A stretch of DNA of 32,293 nt, from contig PCBK01000199.1 of assembly GCA_002731275.1 (NCBI GenBank), forward strand, positions 1-32,293. The letters are read 5' to 3'. This stretch comes from Deltaproteobacteria bacterium. Lineage in GTDB: Bacteria; Myxococcota_C; UBA6777. The position numbers and the translations under genes are program-made. Position 1 is the stretch's first letter. Each line of letters opens with the position of its first letter. Below the pieces are notes generated by a model. The model was not told the DNA's origin, searched no databases, and saw only the letters and a list, made by a program, of their open reading frames with translations. Shown here one piece after another: positions 1-6,715 of this stretch.

Positions 1-231
1 CAAACATGCCCGGCAGAAGGGGCGACAAAACCCTGCACCTGTGCAGACGGTGCGGCGAGCACGCAGCTCTGTACAGGGGGTCAGTGGGCCGCTTGTAATT
101 GTCAAACAGGTGGCGGTCCTGGCGAAGGTTGTGGCTGTTCAACGCAAACACATGAGACCTCTGGTGTGCCCCCCTTCTTCTTCTGGTGTGTCCTCCTCCT
201 CTGGTTTTCCCTCCGACTCCGCCGCAAGTAA
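1..231 (+). CDS. C-terminal fragment of a Cys-rich surface protein with MYXO-CTERM-like anchor
   Basis: Frame 1 is open from the left edge to TAA at 229-231 and gives 76 residues, so the gene begins outside the window. The visible part is Cys-rich (C3, C12, C14, C24, C32, C34) and ends with Gly-Cys-Gly-Cys at residues 43-46, a short polar spacer, a hydrophobic segment from about 57 to 69 rich in Phe, Leu and Trp, and an R-L-R-R-K tail. That is the layout of MYXO-CTERM sorting signals, which in myxobacteria are removed by a rhombosortase/CAAX-type myxosortase to leave the protein at the cell surface. Family role is known; the assignment here rests on the pattern alone. The function of the missing N-terminal part cannot be inferred. 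It converges on the phosphodiesterase gene that ends at 301. Confidence 0.75.
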   Translation, partial: QTCPAEGATKPCTCADGAASTQLCTGGQWAACNCQTGGGPGEGCGCSTQTHETSGVPPFFFWCVLLLWFSLRLRRK

Positions 232-300
232 ATCACTCTAAGGCTCCAACAACCCAAGACACTTCCTTCCTCTTTTGGCAGCCCTCACTTCCCCCCACGG

Positions 301-1245
301 TCACTTTGTAGCAGCTTGTTCTTTGAGGACTTTTGCGAGTCGATCGGGATAATCGGTGATGATCATGTTCACACCGAGCTTGAGCATACGCTTCATATCT
401 TCGGGCTCATTGACCGTCCAGACATTCACAGCGAAGCCTCTTTGTTTGGCCCACTTCATGTATGCCTCATCGACCATCTTGAAATCAGGGTGTACAGCGT
501 CGGGTTGGGCGAGCCACATGAGCCAGAGTTTTTTGATGTAGTAGGGGACGCCTTCGTTGGCGTAGATAAGTCCCGTAGGGATACCTGGTGCATACCCACG
601 AAAGCGCCATACTGCGAGAGGATTAAAAGACGAGATGATCACCCTCTTCTCAAATTGGTAGGATTTGATCAGCGCGGCGATCTTGCGTTCAGCGCCCTTG
701 TCGCTGGCGTCTTTGTTTTTGATTTCGACGTTGAGGACGATCTTTGGGTACTTTTTGTAGTAGTCAAAGACAGCACGTAGTGTGGGGATCTTGGCCTGAC
801 GAAAGATCGCGGGGACATCTTTGGCGTGAGTGCGCATTTTGTAATAGACACTCAAATCGAGCATGTCGTTGAGCTGTTTGAGGGTCAGGTCACGGACCTT
901 ACCTTTTTTGTCTTTAAGTCGCTTTTGTAGGACTTGATCGTGAAAGACGACGAGTTGCTTATCAGCGGTCAACATGACATCGAACTCGACACCTTGCGCG
1001 TCGCTCTTTTGGGCTGCCTCGAAGGCCATGAGCGTGTTCTCAGGAGCCAATCCAGCGGCACCACGGTGTCCGATGTTGAGTGTCGCGACTTTCCCTTGCA
1101 GGTGATCGATCTTAATGGGCGTCCACGGCATGAGTATTCTCCCGACCAATAGAGAGCTTCCCAGTATACACGTCGCGATACTGAGCATGAAAAACTTTCC
1201 AACAAATCCGGCGTTGGTCCATCGTTGTGAGAGCGATGCAAACAC
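301..1245 (-). CDS. membrane-anchored glycerophosphodiester phosphodiesterase
   Basis: GDPD-family TIM-barrel enzyme that hydrolyses glycerophosphodiesters to glycerol-3-phosphate and an alcohol. With the GTG start at 1245 the product has 314 residues. AAGGAG lies 7 bases upstream of that GTG, whereas the longer open frame to 1470 would run across the start of the divergent phosphatase gene. Residues 14-36 form one hydrophobic segment, so the enzyme is probably anchored in the inner membrane with the barrel on the periplasmic side. Catalytic motifs are intact: HRG at 60-62 followed by PENT, E87 and D89, H102-D103, and VEIK at 173-176. The family is also used for lipid remodelling and phosphate scavenging. 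Exact substrate cannot be told from the sequence. Confidence 0.9.
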   Translation of the reverse strand: MFASLSQRWTNAGFVGKFFMLSIATCILGSSLLVGRILMPWTPIKIDHLQGKVATLNIGHRGAAGLAPENTLMAFEAAQKSDAQGVEFDVMLTADKQLVVFHDQVLQKRLKDKKGKVRDLTLKQLNDMLDLSVYYKMRTHAKDVPAIFRQAKIPTLRAVFDYYKKYPKIVLNVEIKNKDASDKGAERKIAALIKSYQFEKRVIISSFNPLAVWRFRGYAPGIPTGLIYANEGVPYYIKKLWLMWLAQPDAVHPDFKMVDEAYMKWAKQRGFAVNVWTVNEPEDMKRMLKLGVNMIITDYPDRLAKVLKEQAATK

Positions 1246-1252
1246 GTCTGGT

Positions 1253-1258
1253 CTCCTT
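1253..1258 (-). promoter_or_regulatory. ribosome binding site setting the GTG start of the GDPD gene
   Basis: AAGGAG on the - strand (CTCCTT as printed) ends 7 bases before the GTG at 1245. It favours that start over upstream ATG codons, which lack a Shine-Dalgarno sequence and would overlap the divergent gene. Confidence 0.65.
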
Positions 1259-1376
1259 GGGCCACTGGATCTTTCCGCGGCCTTCTCTTTGTGTAACAGG
1301 TAGAAGGCCACTATATCCCATATCACGTAACATATGCTACAATCCTGTTTTTGGGTTGACAAACTTGCCTGTAGAT

Positions 1377-1380
1377 GGAG
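1377..1380 (+). promoter_or_regulatory. ribosome binding site setting the TTG start of the HAD phosphatase gene
   Basis: GGAG ends 7 bases before TTG at 1388. The in-frame ATG at 1334 has no comparable site and would add residues ahead of HAD motif I that the family does not have. Confidence 0.6.
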
Positions 1381-1387
1381 AGAGATC

Positions 1388-2041
1388 TTGGCGCACTCAT
1401 TTGCTCTGTATATATTTGACTTAGACGGTACACTCGTTGATTCACTCAAGGATCTGGCTTGCGCGGTCAATCGCGTTCTGGAGGTGATGGGGTGTCCACA
1501 GCTTCCAGAACAACAGATCCACGGGTATGTCGGCCAAGGTGCTCGCTGGCTGCTCGAAGAGTCCCTGAAGGCCGCAGGTGCAACGTCAGATCGCTTGGAG
1601 GAGGCTCGCGGGCACTTCTTACCTATCTACTCCGAGCAATTGACAACACACACGCACTTCTTTCCGCAAGCACTGGAGACCATCGACACACTCTCGAAGA
1701 ATGGCGCCAGGGTCGCACTTTGTACAAACAAGCCTTATGAGTTAACGGAGAAGTTGCTCAAACACCTCGGCGCCTGGGAGCGTTTTGAGATCATCTTGGG
1801 TGGAGACAGTCTGCCCACAAAGAAGCCCGATCCAGCCCCTCTCGTACATATCATGCAACATTGTGGTGTATCAGCCGACAATACACTTATGATTGGAGAC
1901 AGTACCTTCGATATCATCGCGGGGAAGGCTGCGGGAACAGCGACATGCGCGGTGACCTTTGGCAACCATGATAAAAACACTTTACAAGACGAACACCCCG
2001 ACTTTATGATCGAACAACTTTCGCAAATTTTGTCACTTTAG
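1388..2041 (+). CDS. gph: HAD-superfamily phosphatase, phosphoglycolate phosphatase-like
   Basis: Soluble cytoplasmic HAD hydrolase of 217 residues, the usual Gph length. From the TTG start, motif I is FDLDGTLVDS with nucleophile D11 and acid D13, motif II is CTNKP with T113, motif III is the KKPDP lysine at about 145-146, and motif IV is GDSTFD with D171 and D175 followed by AGKAAG. The helical stretch between motifs I and II fits a C1 cap. Gph removes 2-phosphoglycolate, for instance from DNA 3'-end repair; other small phosphate monoesters are possible because HAD enzymes are promiscuous. The stop is 11 bases from the amidase start, so the two genes are probably one transcript. The 142 bases between this start and the GDPD start must hold the divergent promoters. 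Confidence 0.85.
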   Translation: MAHSFALYIFDLDGTLVDSLKDLACAVNRVLEVMGCPQLPEQQIHGYVGQGARWLLEESLKAAGATSDRLEEARGHFLPIYSEQLTTHTHFFPQALETIDTLSKNGARVALCTNKPYELTEKLLKHLGAWERFEIILGGDSLPTKKPDPAPLVHIMQHCGVSADNTLMIGDSTFDIIAGKAAGTATCAVTFGNHDKNTLQDEHPDFMIEQLSQILSL

Positions 2042-2052
2042 AAGGATGTATC

Positions 2053-3468
2053 ATGCCGAAGTTTTTGTTTGCACATCGACACCTCTCGTTGTGGGTTTTG
2101 CTTCTTTGTCTCGTTGTGCCTGCGTCTGAGAGCGTGGCCCACACAGCAACGACAACACTGACAGCCCCACTCTACCGTACAAGCTTTGATCAGGCACGGA
2201 TCAAGCATACGTTCAGCAATGGCGTCAGTCCGGTCATGCAGGGTAAGGATTTCATCCGACTGGGGATGATGTGGGATGGCAATGGGACGATAGAGTGGCA
2301 GGTGCGTTTTCGCAAGCAGGGACAGCCGTGGACAGCGTGGTTGAGCACAAAGCGGATCTGGACGGAGAAGTTACTACACGTCGATCACATCGATGTGCCA
2401 AGTGGTAAGGCTGATCATGCGCAGGTCCGATGGTTGGGGACGGGGGATGTGACGTATATCGTCCTCGCGTTGATTCAGAAGATCGGTGAGCCCGGCGCAG
2501 TGTACCACCCAACGCCTCAATCCTCAGGAAAAATTGGCAGCAGCATCTCTAGATTGACGGGTCCCTTTCATCCACGTAAAGATTGGGGAGCGAAGGCGGC
2601 CAAGTGTACTTCAGCGGATGTAAACAAGAACAAAATGGCGATCCACCACACAGCAGGTCCCAACAACGACACATCAAGTCCAGAAGCTCGTATGCGCCAG
2701 ATCCAGAAGTTCCATCAGGACACGAGGGGTTGGTGTGACATTGGCTATCACCTGATCGTCTCTCAGGACGGAGAAGCCTGGGAAGGCCGCCCGACAGAGA
2801 CACTTGGCGCACACGCAGGTGGGAGCAACAATACAGGTAACATTGGTATCAGCTATATGGGCGACTACACGAGCATCAAACCCAATCAAAAGATGCTGTG
2901 TCGCGGCGCGATCCTGATCGATTGGGGAGTCAAGACGTATGGTATCAAGCGCAATCGTCAAACGATCAAGGGACACAGGGAATACAAATCCACATCGTGT
3001 CCAGGTGATGCCTTCTTTCCGCTGCTCGATTCACTCGTCCAGTTGTCCTCTACGATGAAGGGATGTGGCACGACGACGATCGAACCTACACCTGAACCAA
3101 CGCCAGAGCCAACAGCCGAGCCTGCTCCCGAGCCGACAAAGCCCGAGCCTGTTGTGGAACCAACGCAAGAGCCCGCTCAACCAGAACCGACAAAGCCAGA
3201 CGCATCCACACCTGAGAGTAGCCAACCAGAGCCCCCCCCAACAGCAGACACAAAGCCCAAAGAGAAGGGACAAATCATTGATCTTGGGAGTGGTAAAAGT
3301 GTCTGCAAACAAGACAGCGATTGTGGAAAAGGGTTCCACTGCAAAGAACAGACTTGTGTGAAAGCGAATGGCTGTGGCTGCGATAGCACAACACCTTTGT
3401 CGACACCCCTGACATTGCTGGTGATTTTATTGTTTGCATTTACACGCCGCCGTAACGCAATGCATTAA
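2053..3468 (+). CDS. secreted PGRP-type N-acetylmuramoyl-L-alanine amidase with MYXO-CTERM-like tail
   Basis: Exported 471-residue protein. Residues 1-29 form a Sec signal peptide ending SVA-H. After an all-beta-looking region of about 135 residues comes an Amidase_2/PGRP domain at about 171-325 with the zinc ligand pattern intact: an IHHT His (198/199), H308 in GHREY and C316 in SCPGD. Family enzymes cut the bond between muramic acid and L-alanine in peptidoglycan. A long Glu-Pro-Thr linker (about 343-405) follows, then a small Cys knot (C418, C424, C430, C435) and Gly-Cys-Gly-Cys at 440-443, a hydrophobic segment (452-464) and RRR at 465-467. The end matches MYXO-CTERM surface sorting signals. 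AAGGA lies 7 bases before the ATG. A long stalk and surface anchor suggest a lytic domain displayed outward, possibly for predation or defence; this is inference. Confidence 0.88.
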   Translation: MPKFLFAHRHLSLWVLLLCLVVPASESVAHTATTTLTAPLYRTSFDQARIKHTFSNGVSPVMQGKDFIRLGMMWDGNGTIEWQVRFRKQGQPWTAWLSTKRIWTEKLLHVDHIDVPSGKADHAQVRWLGTGDVTYIVLALIQKIGEPGAVYHPTPQSSGKIGSSISRLTGPFHPRKDWGAKAAKCTSADVNKNKMAIHHTAGPNNDTSSPEARMRQIQKFHQDTRGWCDIGYHLIVSQDGEAWEGRPTETLGAHAGGSNNTGNIGISYMGDYTSIKPNQKMLCRGAILIDWGVKTYGIKRNRQTIKGHREYKSTSCPGDAFFPLLDSLVQLSSTMKGCGTTTIEPTPEPTPEPTAEPAPEPTKPEPVVEPTQEPAQPEPTKPDASTPESSQPEPPPTADTKPKEKGQIIDLGSGKSVCKQDSDCGKGFHCKEQTCVKANGCGCDSTTPLSTPLTLLVILLFAFTRRRNAMH

Positions 3469-3533
3469 CAGAGGCAAGTCTCGTTACAACGACACATGCC
3501 CCCAAAAGAGACCGTACAGACCTCAAATATCCC

Positions 3534-3564
3534 TTGACTTTCCCTCATAATTTTTTCATATACA
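3534..3564 (+). promoter_or_regulatory. possible sigma70-type promoter for the NHL lipoprotein gene
   Basis: TTGACT and TATACA are separated by 19 bases, slightly longer than the ideal 17. The site lies in an AT-rich stretch 47 bases ahead of the TTG start at 3611. It is the only reasonable pair I see between the amidase stop and this gene. Confidence 0.3.
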
Positions 3565-3610
3565 AAGCCACAATCCCCGTACAATAGAAAAGAAACAGAG
3601 GGCAAAGAGA

Positions 3611-5287
3611 TTGAGTATCAGAACATTGTTGATAGTCGTATACGCATTGCTATCCATAACAAGTGCATTCTCCTGCATTCAAATAGGTCGGTCTCATCCT
3701 TGTGGTACAACACCAAATGGAAAAAAAGTAGGGTGTGATGGTGATGACATTTGTCATGAAGGATGGTGCGTTCCTCGCAATTGGAAGGAATTGGAAAAAC
3801 AAACCAGCACAAGAGATGGGAGTGGGGGAGTTGAAAAAAACTCAGAGTGGCTTGCTGAGAAGCAAAGTAGTGACGCTGCAACGCAACCCGAGCCTACAAA
3901 AGAACAACAAAGCACCCCAGAAACACTGTGTAAAGGGACATGTTCACTGGGGAACAAAAAACCATGTTATCCAAATACAACAGGCTGTACACCCAATGGT
4001 TCCTGCGAGGGGAATTGCCACATGGGTGTGCAATTTTGTTTTCTAAAAGATGAATGTCCCACTTGGTCCGAATGTTTGGAAGCAACAACCCCCTCACAAG
4101 AAATATGTGATGGCAAAGATAACAACTGCGATGGGAAAGTCGATGAGGTTGATCCGCTTGTGGGAAAGGAATGCAAACCAACAACCACAACCCCTTGCAA
4201 AACAGGAACGTGGAAGTGCATAAACAACACAAGGAGCTGTGTCGCTACACAGCCACAAACAGAAAAATGCGGAAATCAACAAGACGATGACTGTGATGGT
4301 TCGGTCGATGAAGGATGTGTAGCGACATTTTCAGGAACAGGAAAACCTGGATACAAAGATGGTCCTGCAACCAACTCACAGTTTCAGGATCCAGGCTCAC
4401 TCACCATAGATCAACAAGGTAATCTCTATGTCGTATCCCCAAAAACACACAGAATAAGGAAGATAGACCCATCAGGTACTGTCATAACATTCGCAGGAGA
4501 CGGAACACAGGGAGACAAAAACGGCCCTGCTCTCCAAGCCAAGTTTAATGATCCCTACGGTCTTGTGTTTGACAGCAAGGGCAATCTATTTGTTGCTGAT
4601 AGATCAAACTTTCGAATAAGAAAAATAGACCCATCCGGTCTTGTCACAACATTCGCAGGAGATGGAACACAAGGAGACAAAAACGGCCCTGCTCTCCAAG
4701 CACAATTTACCTCTCCCACAGCGCTTGCGATAGACAAGCAAGACAACCTGTATGTCGCAGACAACACAACGTTAAAAATAAAGAAAATCACCTCCTCTGG
4801 GATAGTAACAACGTTTGCAGGCTCTGGTTCATTTGGGTACAAAGATGGTCCTGCATCACAAGCACAATTTGAGCAATTATCTGGATTGATCAGTGATGGC
4901 AAAGGAAACTTGTATGTCGCGGATGGTACGAATCAAGTGATAAGAAAAATCGATCAAGCAGGAAATGTCATCACATTCGCAGGCAACAGAATAAAAGGTT
5001 ATAAGGATGGTCCCGCCTTACAAGCACAATTCAGTGAGCCACATAGCCTCGCTTTCGATAACAAAGGTAATCTGTATGTCACTGACACATCGAATTTCCG
5101 TATCAGGAAGATCGATCCAGCTGGAAATGTAACCACACTTGCAGGTGATGGAACACAGGGTTTCAAAAACGGTCTTTTGTTGCAAACACAATTCTCTGTA
5201 TTGTACGGCATTGCTTACAATGGAAAAGATAGCCTCTATCTCTCGGACACAACAAACTACCGCATCAGAAAGTTGACTCTCCCTTGA
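3611..5287 (+). CDS. lipoprotein with MopE-like metal-binding motifs and a six-blade NHL propeller
   Basis: 558 residues from a TTG start, with GAGGG 8 bases upstream. Residues 1-22 are a signal peptide ending AFSC, a loose lipobox that would place acylated Cys at 22. A Cys-rich region follows (22-235). It includes two MopE-like motifs of the form C-D/G-x-x-D-x-x-C-D-G-x-V-D-E at about 166-179 and 220-234, a motif class linked to metal binding in secreted proteins. Residues 238-558 are six NHL-type repeats of about 54 residues, each with GYKDGPA-like, GNLYVAD-like and RIRKID-like segments, enough for one closed propeller. NHL propellers bind proteins or glycans, so a surface binding role is plausible. 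No catalytic motif is visible. Part of the propeller is nearly identical at DNA level between blades. Confidence 0.85.
   Translation: MSIRTLLIVVYALLSITSAFSCIQIGRSHPCGTTPNGKKVGCDGDDICHEGWCVPRNWKELEKQTSTRDGSGGVEKNSEWLAEKQSSDAATQPEPTKEQQSTPETLCKGTCSLGNKKPCYPNTTGCTPNGSCEGNCHMGVQFCFLKDECPTWSECLEATTPSQEICDGKDNNCDGKVDEVDPLVGKECKPTTTTPCKTGTWKCINNTRSCVATQPQTEKCGNQQDDDCDGSVDEGCVATFSGTGKPGYKDGPATNSQFQDPGSLTIDQQGNLYVVSPKTHRIRKIDPSGTVITFAGDGTQGDKNGPALQAKFNDPYGLVFDSKGNLFVADRSNFRIRKIDPSGLVTTFAGDGTQGDKNGPALQAQFTSPTALAIDKQDNLYVADNTTLKIKKITSSGIVTTFAGSGSFGYKDGPASQAQFEQLSGLISDGKGNLYVADGTNQVIRKIDQAGNVITFAGNRIKGYKDGPALQAQFSEPHSLAFDNKGNLYVTDTSNFRIRKIDPAGNVTTLAGDGTQGFKNGLLLQTQFSVLYGIAYNGKDSLYLSDTTNYRIRKLTLP
4487..4701 (+). 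repeat. near-identical 53-base direct repeats within the NHL propeller
   Basis: Bases 4487-4539 and 4649-4701 match at 51 of 53 positions. They are 162 bases (54 codons) apart, exactly one propeller blade. The two differences are synonymous third-base changes, which points to recent blade duplication or gene conversion. Confidence 0.85.
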
Positions 5288-5377
5288 GGTTTATGCGCTC
5301 ATCGAACATGCATAATCCTCTCCCCCAGGATGACGCTGCTTCCTCCCCCTCCCGAAAAAAATTCGATACATTCTCTC

Positions 5378-5414
5378 CCAAAACAAGACCTACTATGTAG
5401 GTGCTGTCTTTTGG
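5378..5414. terminator. imperfect hairpin downstream of the NHL gene
   Basis: A perfect 6-base stem (ACCTAC/GTAGGT, 3-base loop) lies inside a longer imperfect outer pairing that starts CCAAAA and ends TTTTGG. It sits 91 bases after the NHL stop. No clear U-run follows, so termination is only one possible role. The rest of the 235-base gap up to the next gene holds no recognisable gene. Confidence 0.35.
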
Positions 5415-5522
5415 CCTTAGTGTGTCAACGCACAACCTCAAGACAAAGGCGCCATCCAAAAAACATAAGCATCTCGATCAGATCGGATGTTCAACTCATA
5501 CAAGAGGAGCTTATAGAGGAAC

Positions 5523-6713
5523 ATGTCTTTACGAATGTGGTGGATACGACTCGGTTGTTGGACATTTTGTATAGCGCTTACCACAACAGTTGGTTGTGGT
5601 TCTGAAAAGCCCCAGATCTGCGTCGATGTGTCAGAGTGCGCCTCTCTCGGTGATGATTACACCTGCCGCGATAACCAATGTCTACTCAAAACAGAAGAAG
5701 AGAAGAAAAAAGAACTCTGCCCCGACTCATGCACAAAAGATGACGAATGTGCCAAATGCACAGATGGACTCACTGCTTGTGTCCGTGGCGCCTGTCGTAA
5801 ACCTGAACCCAAAGCCGAAAAGTTTGGTAAGTGCGGAAATAACGGCAAACAATGTGGCGAAAATGCCAACTGTGTCGTTCTCCAACAAGGCGCCTCACAC
5901 GGCTACTGCCTCCCCACCTGTGTCCCTAGCCAAAATAAATGCGAAAACGATATCGGTGTCTGTCGCGAGCTCAAAAATGGACAAGGCGCATGTATTCCAC
6001 AAGGCCAAGTCGACAAAGGTGGAAGCTGCACCTACGACCCTGATGCCGAGCTCCTCGACCCCACCAAGGCATGCAAGAGCGGCTACGTCTGCCTCAACGG
6101 CAAGTGCGACACCCCACCCGAAAAAGCACTCTACGAAAAATGTGACCAACTCTCCACCTGCGCCAAAGAGACACAGTGTGTCGTTCTTCAATCTGGCGCA
6201 GGACACGGCTACTGCCTCTCCTCATGTGATCCAGCACAGGCAAGCTGCGACGGCGGAAAAGGCATCTGTGAGAGCACCAACACATCCCTCGGCGTCTGCT
6301 TCCCACAAGGAACACAGACCGTAGGTGGCGCGTGTGGTGTCACTGTCGACGCCGAAAAACTCGACGCAAGCAAGATCTGTCGTCCTGAACTTCGCTGCGT
6401 AGATGACAAATGTATCAAGCCCACCGAAGTCGGAACGGACGGTATCTGCAACGAAAAAGCGATCTGCAAAAACCAAGAGGTCTGTATTCGATTCACAACA
6501 GGCACGGCAGACGGTGTCTGCCTGCCACTCGTCAAAGAATGCGACGAAACAACCAACGTCTGCGCCACGGGACGCATCTGCTTGCCAAGACAAGATGGGA
6601 CTGGACTTTGTGTCAAAGACTGTTCCGCCGGAAAACCATGCCCCACAGGCACTTCTTGCGAACAAATCCCCGCAGGACAAACTGTCGAGGCCTGTATCCC
6701 CCCCACACAATAA
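5523..6713 (+). CDS. Cys-rich lipoprotein with internal duplication
   Basis: 396 residues. The signal peptide ends TTVGC, giving an acylated Cys25; GAGGA stands just upstream of the ATG. The rest is a string of disulfide-type knots. A first region (30-95) carries CxxxxxDC-like motifs. Residues about 101-199 and 204-298 are clear copies of each other, sharing CVVLQ-GA-HGYCL, then G-x-C-x7-G-x-C-F/I-PQG, then a GG-x-C segment and an L-x-G/D-KC ending. A third, shorter and more diverged copy runs from about 303 to 393. No enzyme motif is present. It is an outer-surface or periplasmic structural protein by inference. Its stop is 2 bases from the stop of the convergent kelch gene. Confidence 0.8.
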   Translation: MSLRMWWIRLGCWTFCIALTTTVGCGSEKPQICVDVSECASLGDDYTCRDNQCLLKTEEEKKKELCPDSCTKDDECAKCTDGLTACVRGACRKPEPKAEKFGKCGNNGKQCGENANCVVLQQGASHGYCLPTCVPSQNKCENDIGVCRELKNGQGACIPQGQVDKGGSCTYDPDAELLDPTKACKSGYVCLNGKCDTPPEKALYEKCDQLSTCAKETQCVVLQSGAGHGYCLSSCDPAQASCDGGKGICESTNTSLGVCFPQGTQTVGGACGVTVDAEKLDASKICRPELRCVDDKCIKPTEVGTDGICNEKAICKNQEVCIRFTTGTADGVCLPLVKECDETTNVCATGRICLPRQDGTGLCVKDCSAGKPCPTGTSCEQIPAGQTVEACIPPTQ

Positions 6714-6715
6714 CG

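Noticed and set aside
41-241. 66-residue frame at the left edge starting from ATG
   Set aside because: It lies out of frame over the frame-1 tail, which has the MYXO-CTERM-like pattern and Cys-rich composition; the ATG frame has no recognisable feature.
1246-1470. N-terminal extension of the GDPD frame
   Set aside because: It overlaps the start of the divergent phosphatase gene and has no Shine-Dalgarno, whereas GTG at 1245 has one at good spacing.
5590-6324. 244-residue open frame on the + strand
   Set aside because: Out-of-frame shadow of the Cys-rich lipoprotein; low-complexity Ala/Ser/Pro product and no signal peptide.
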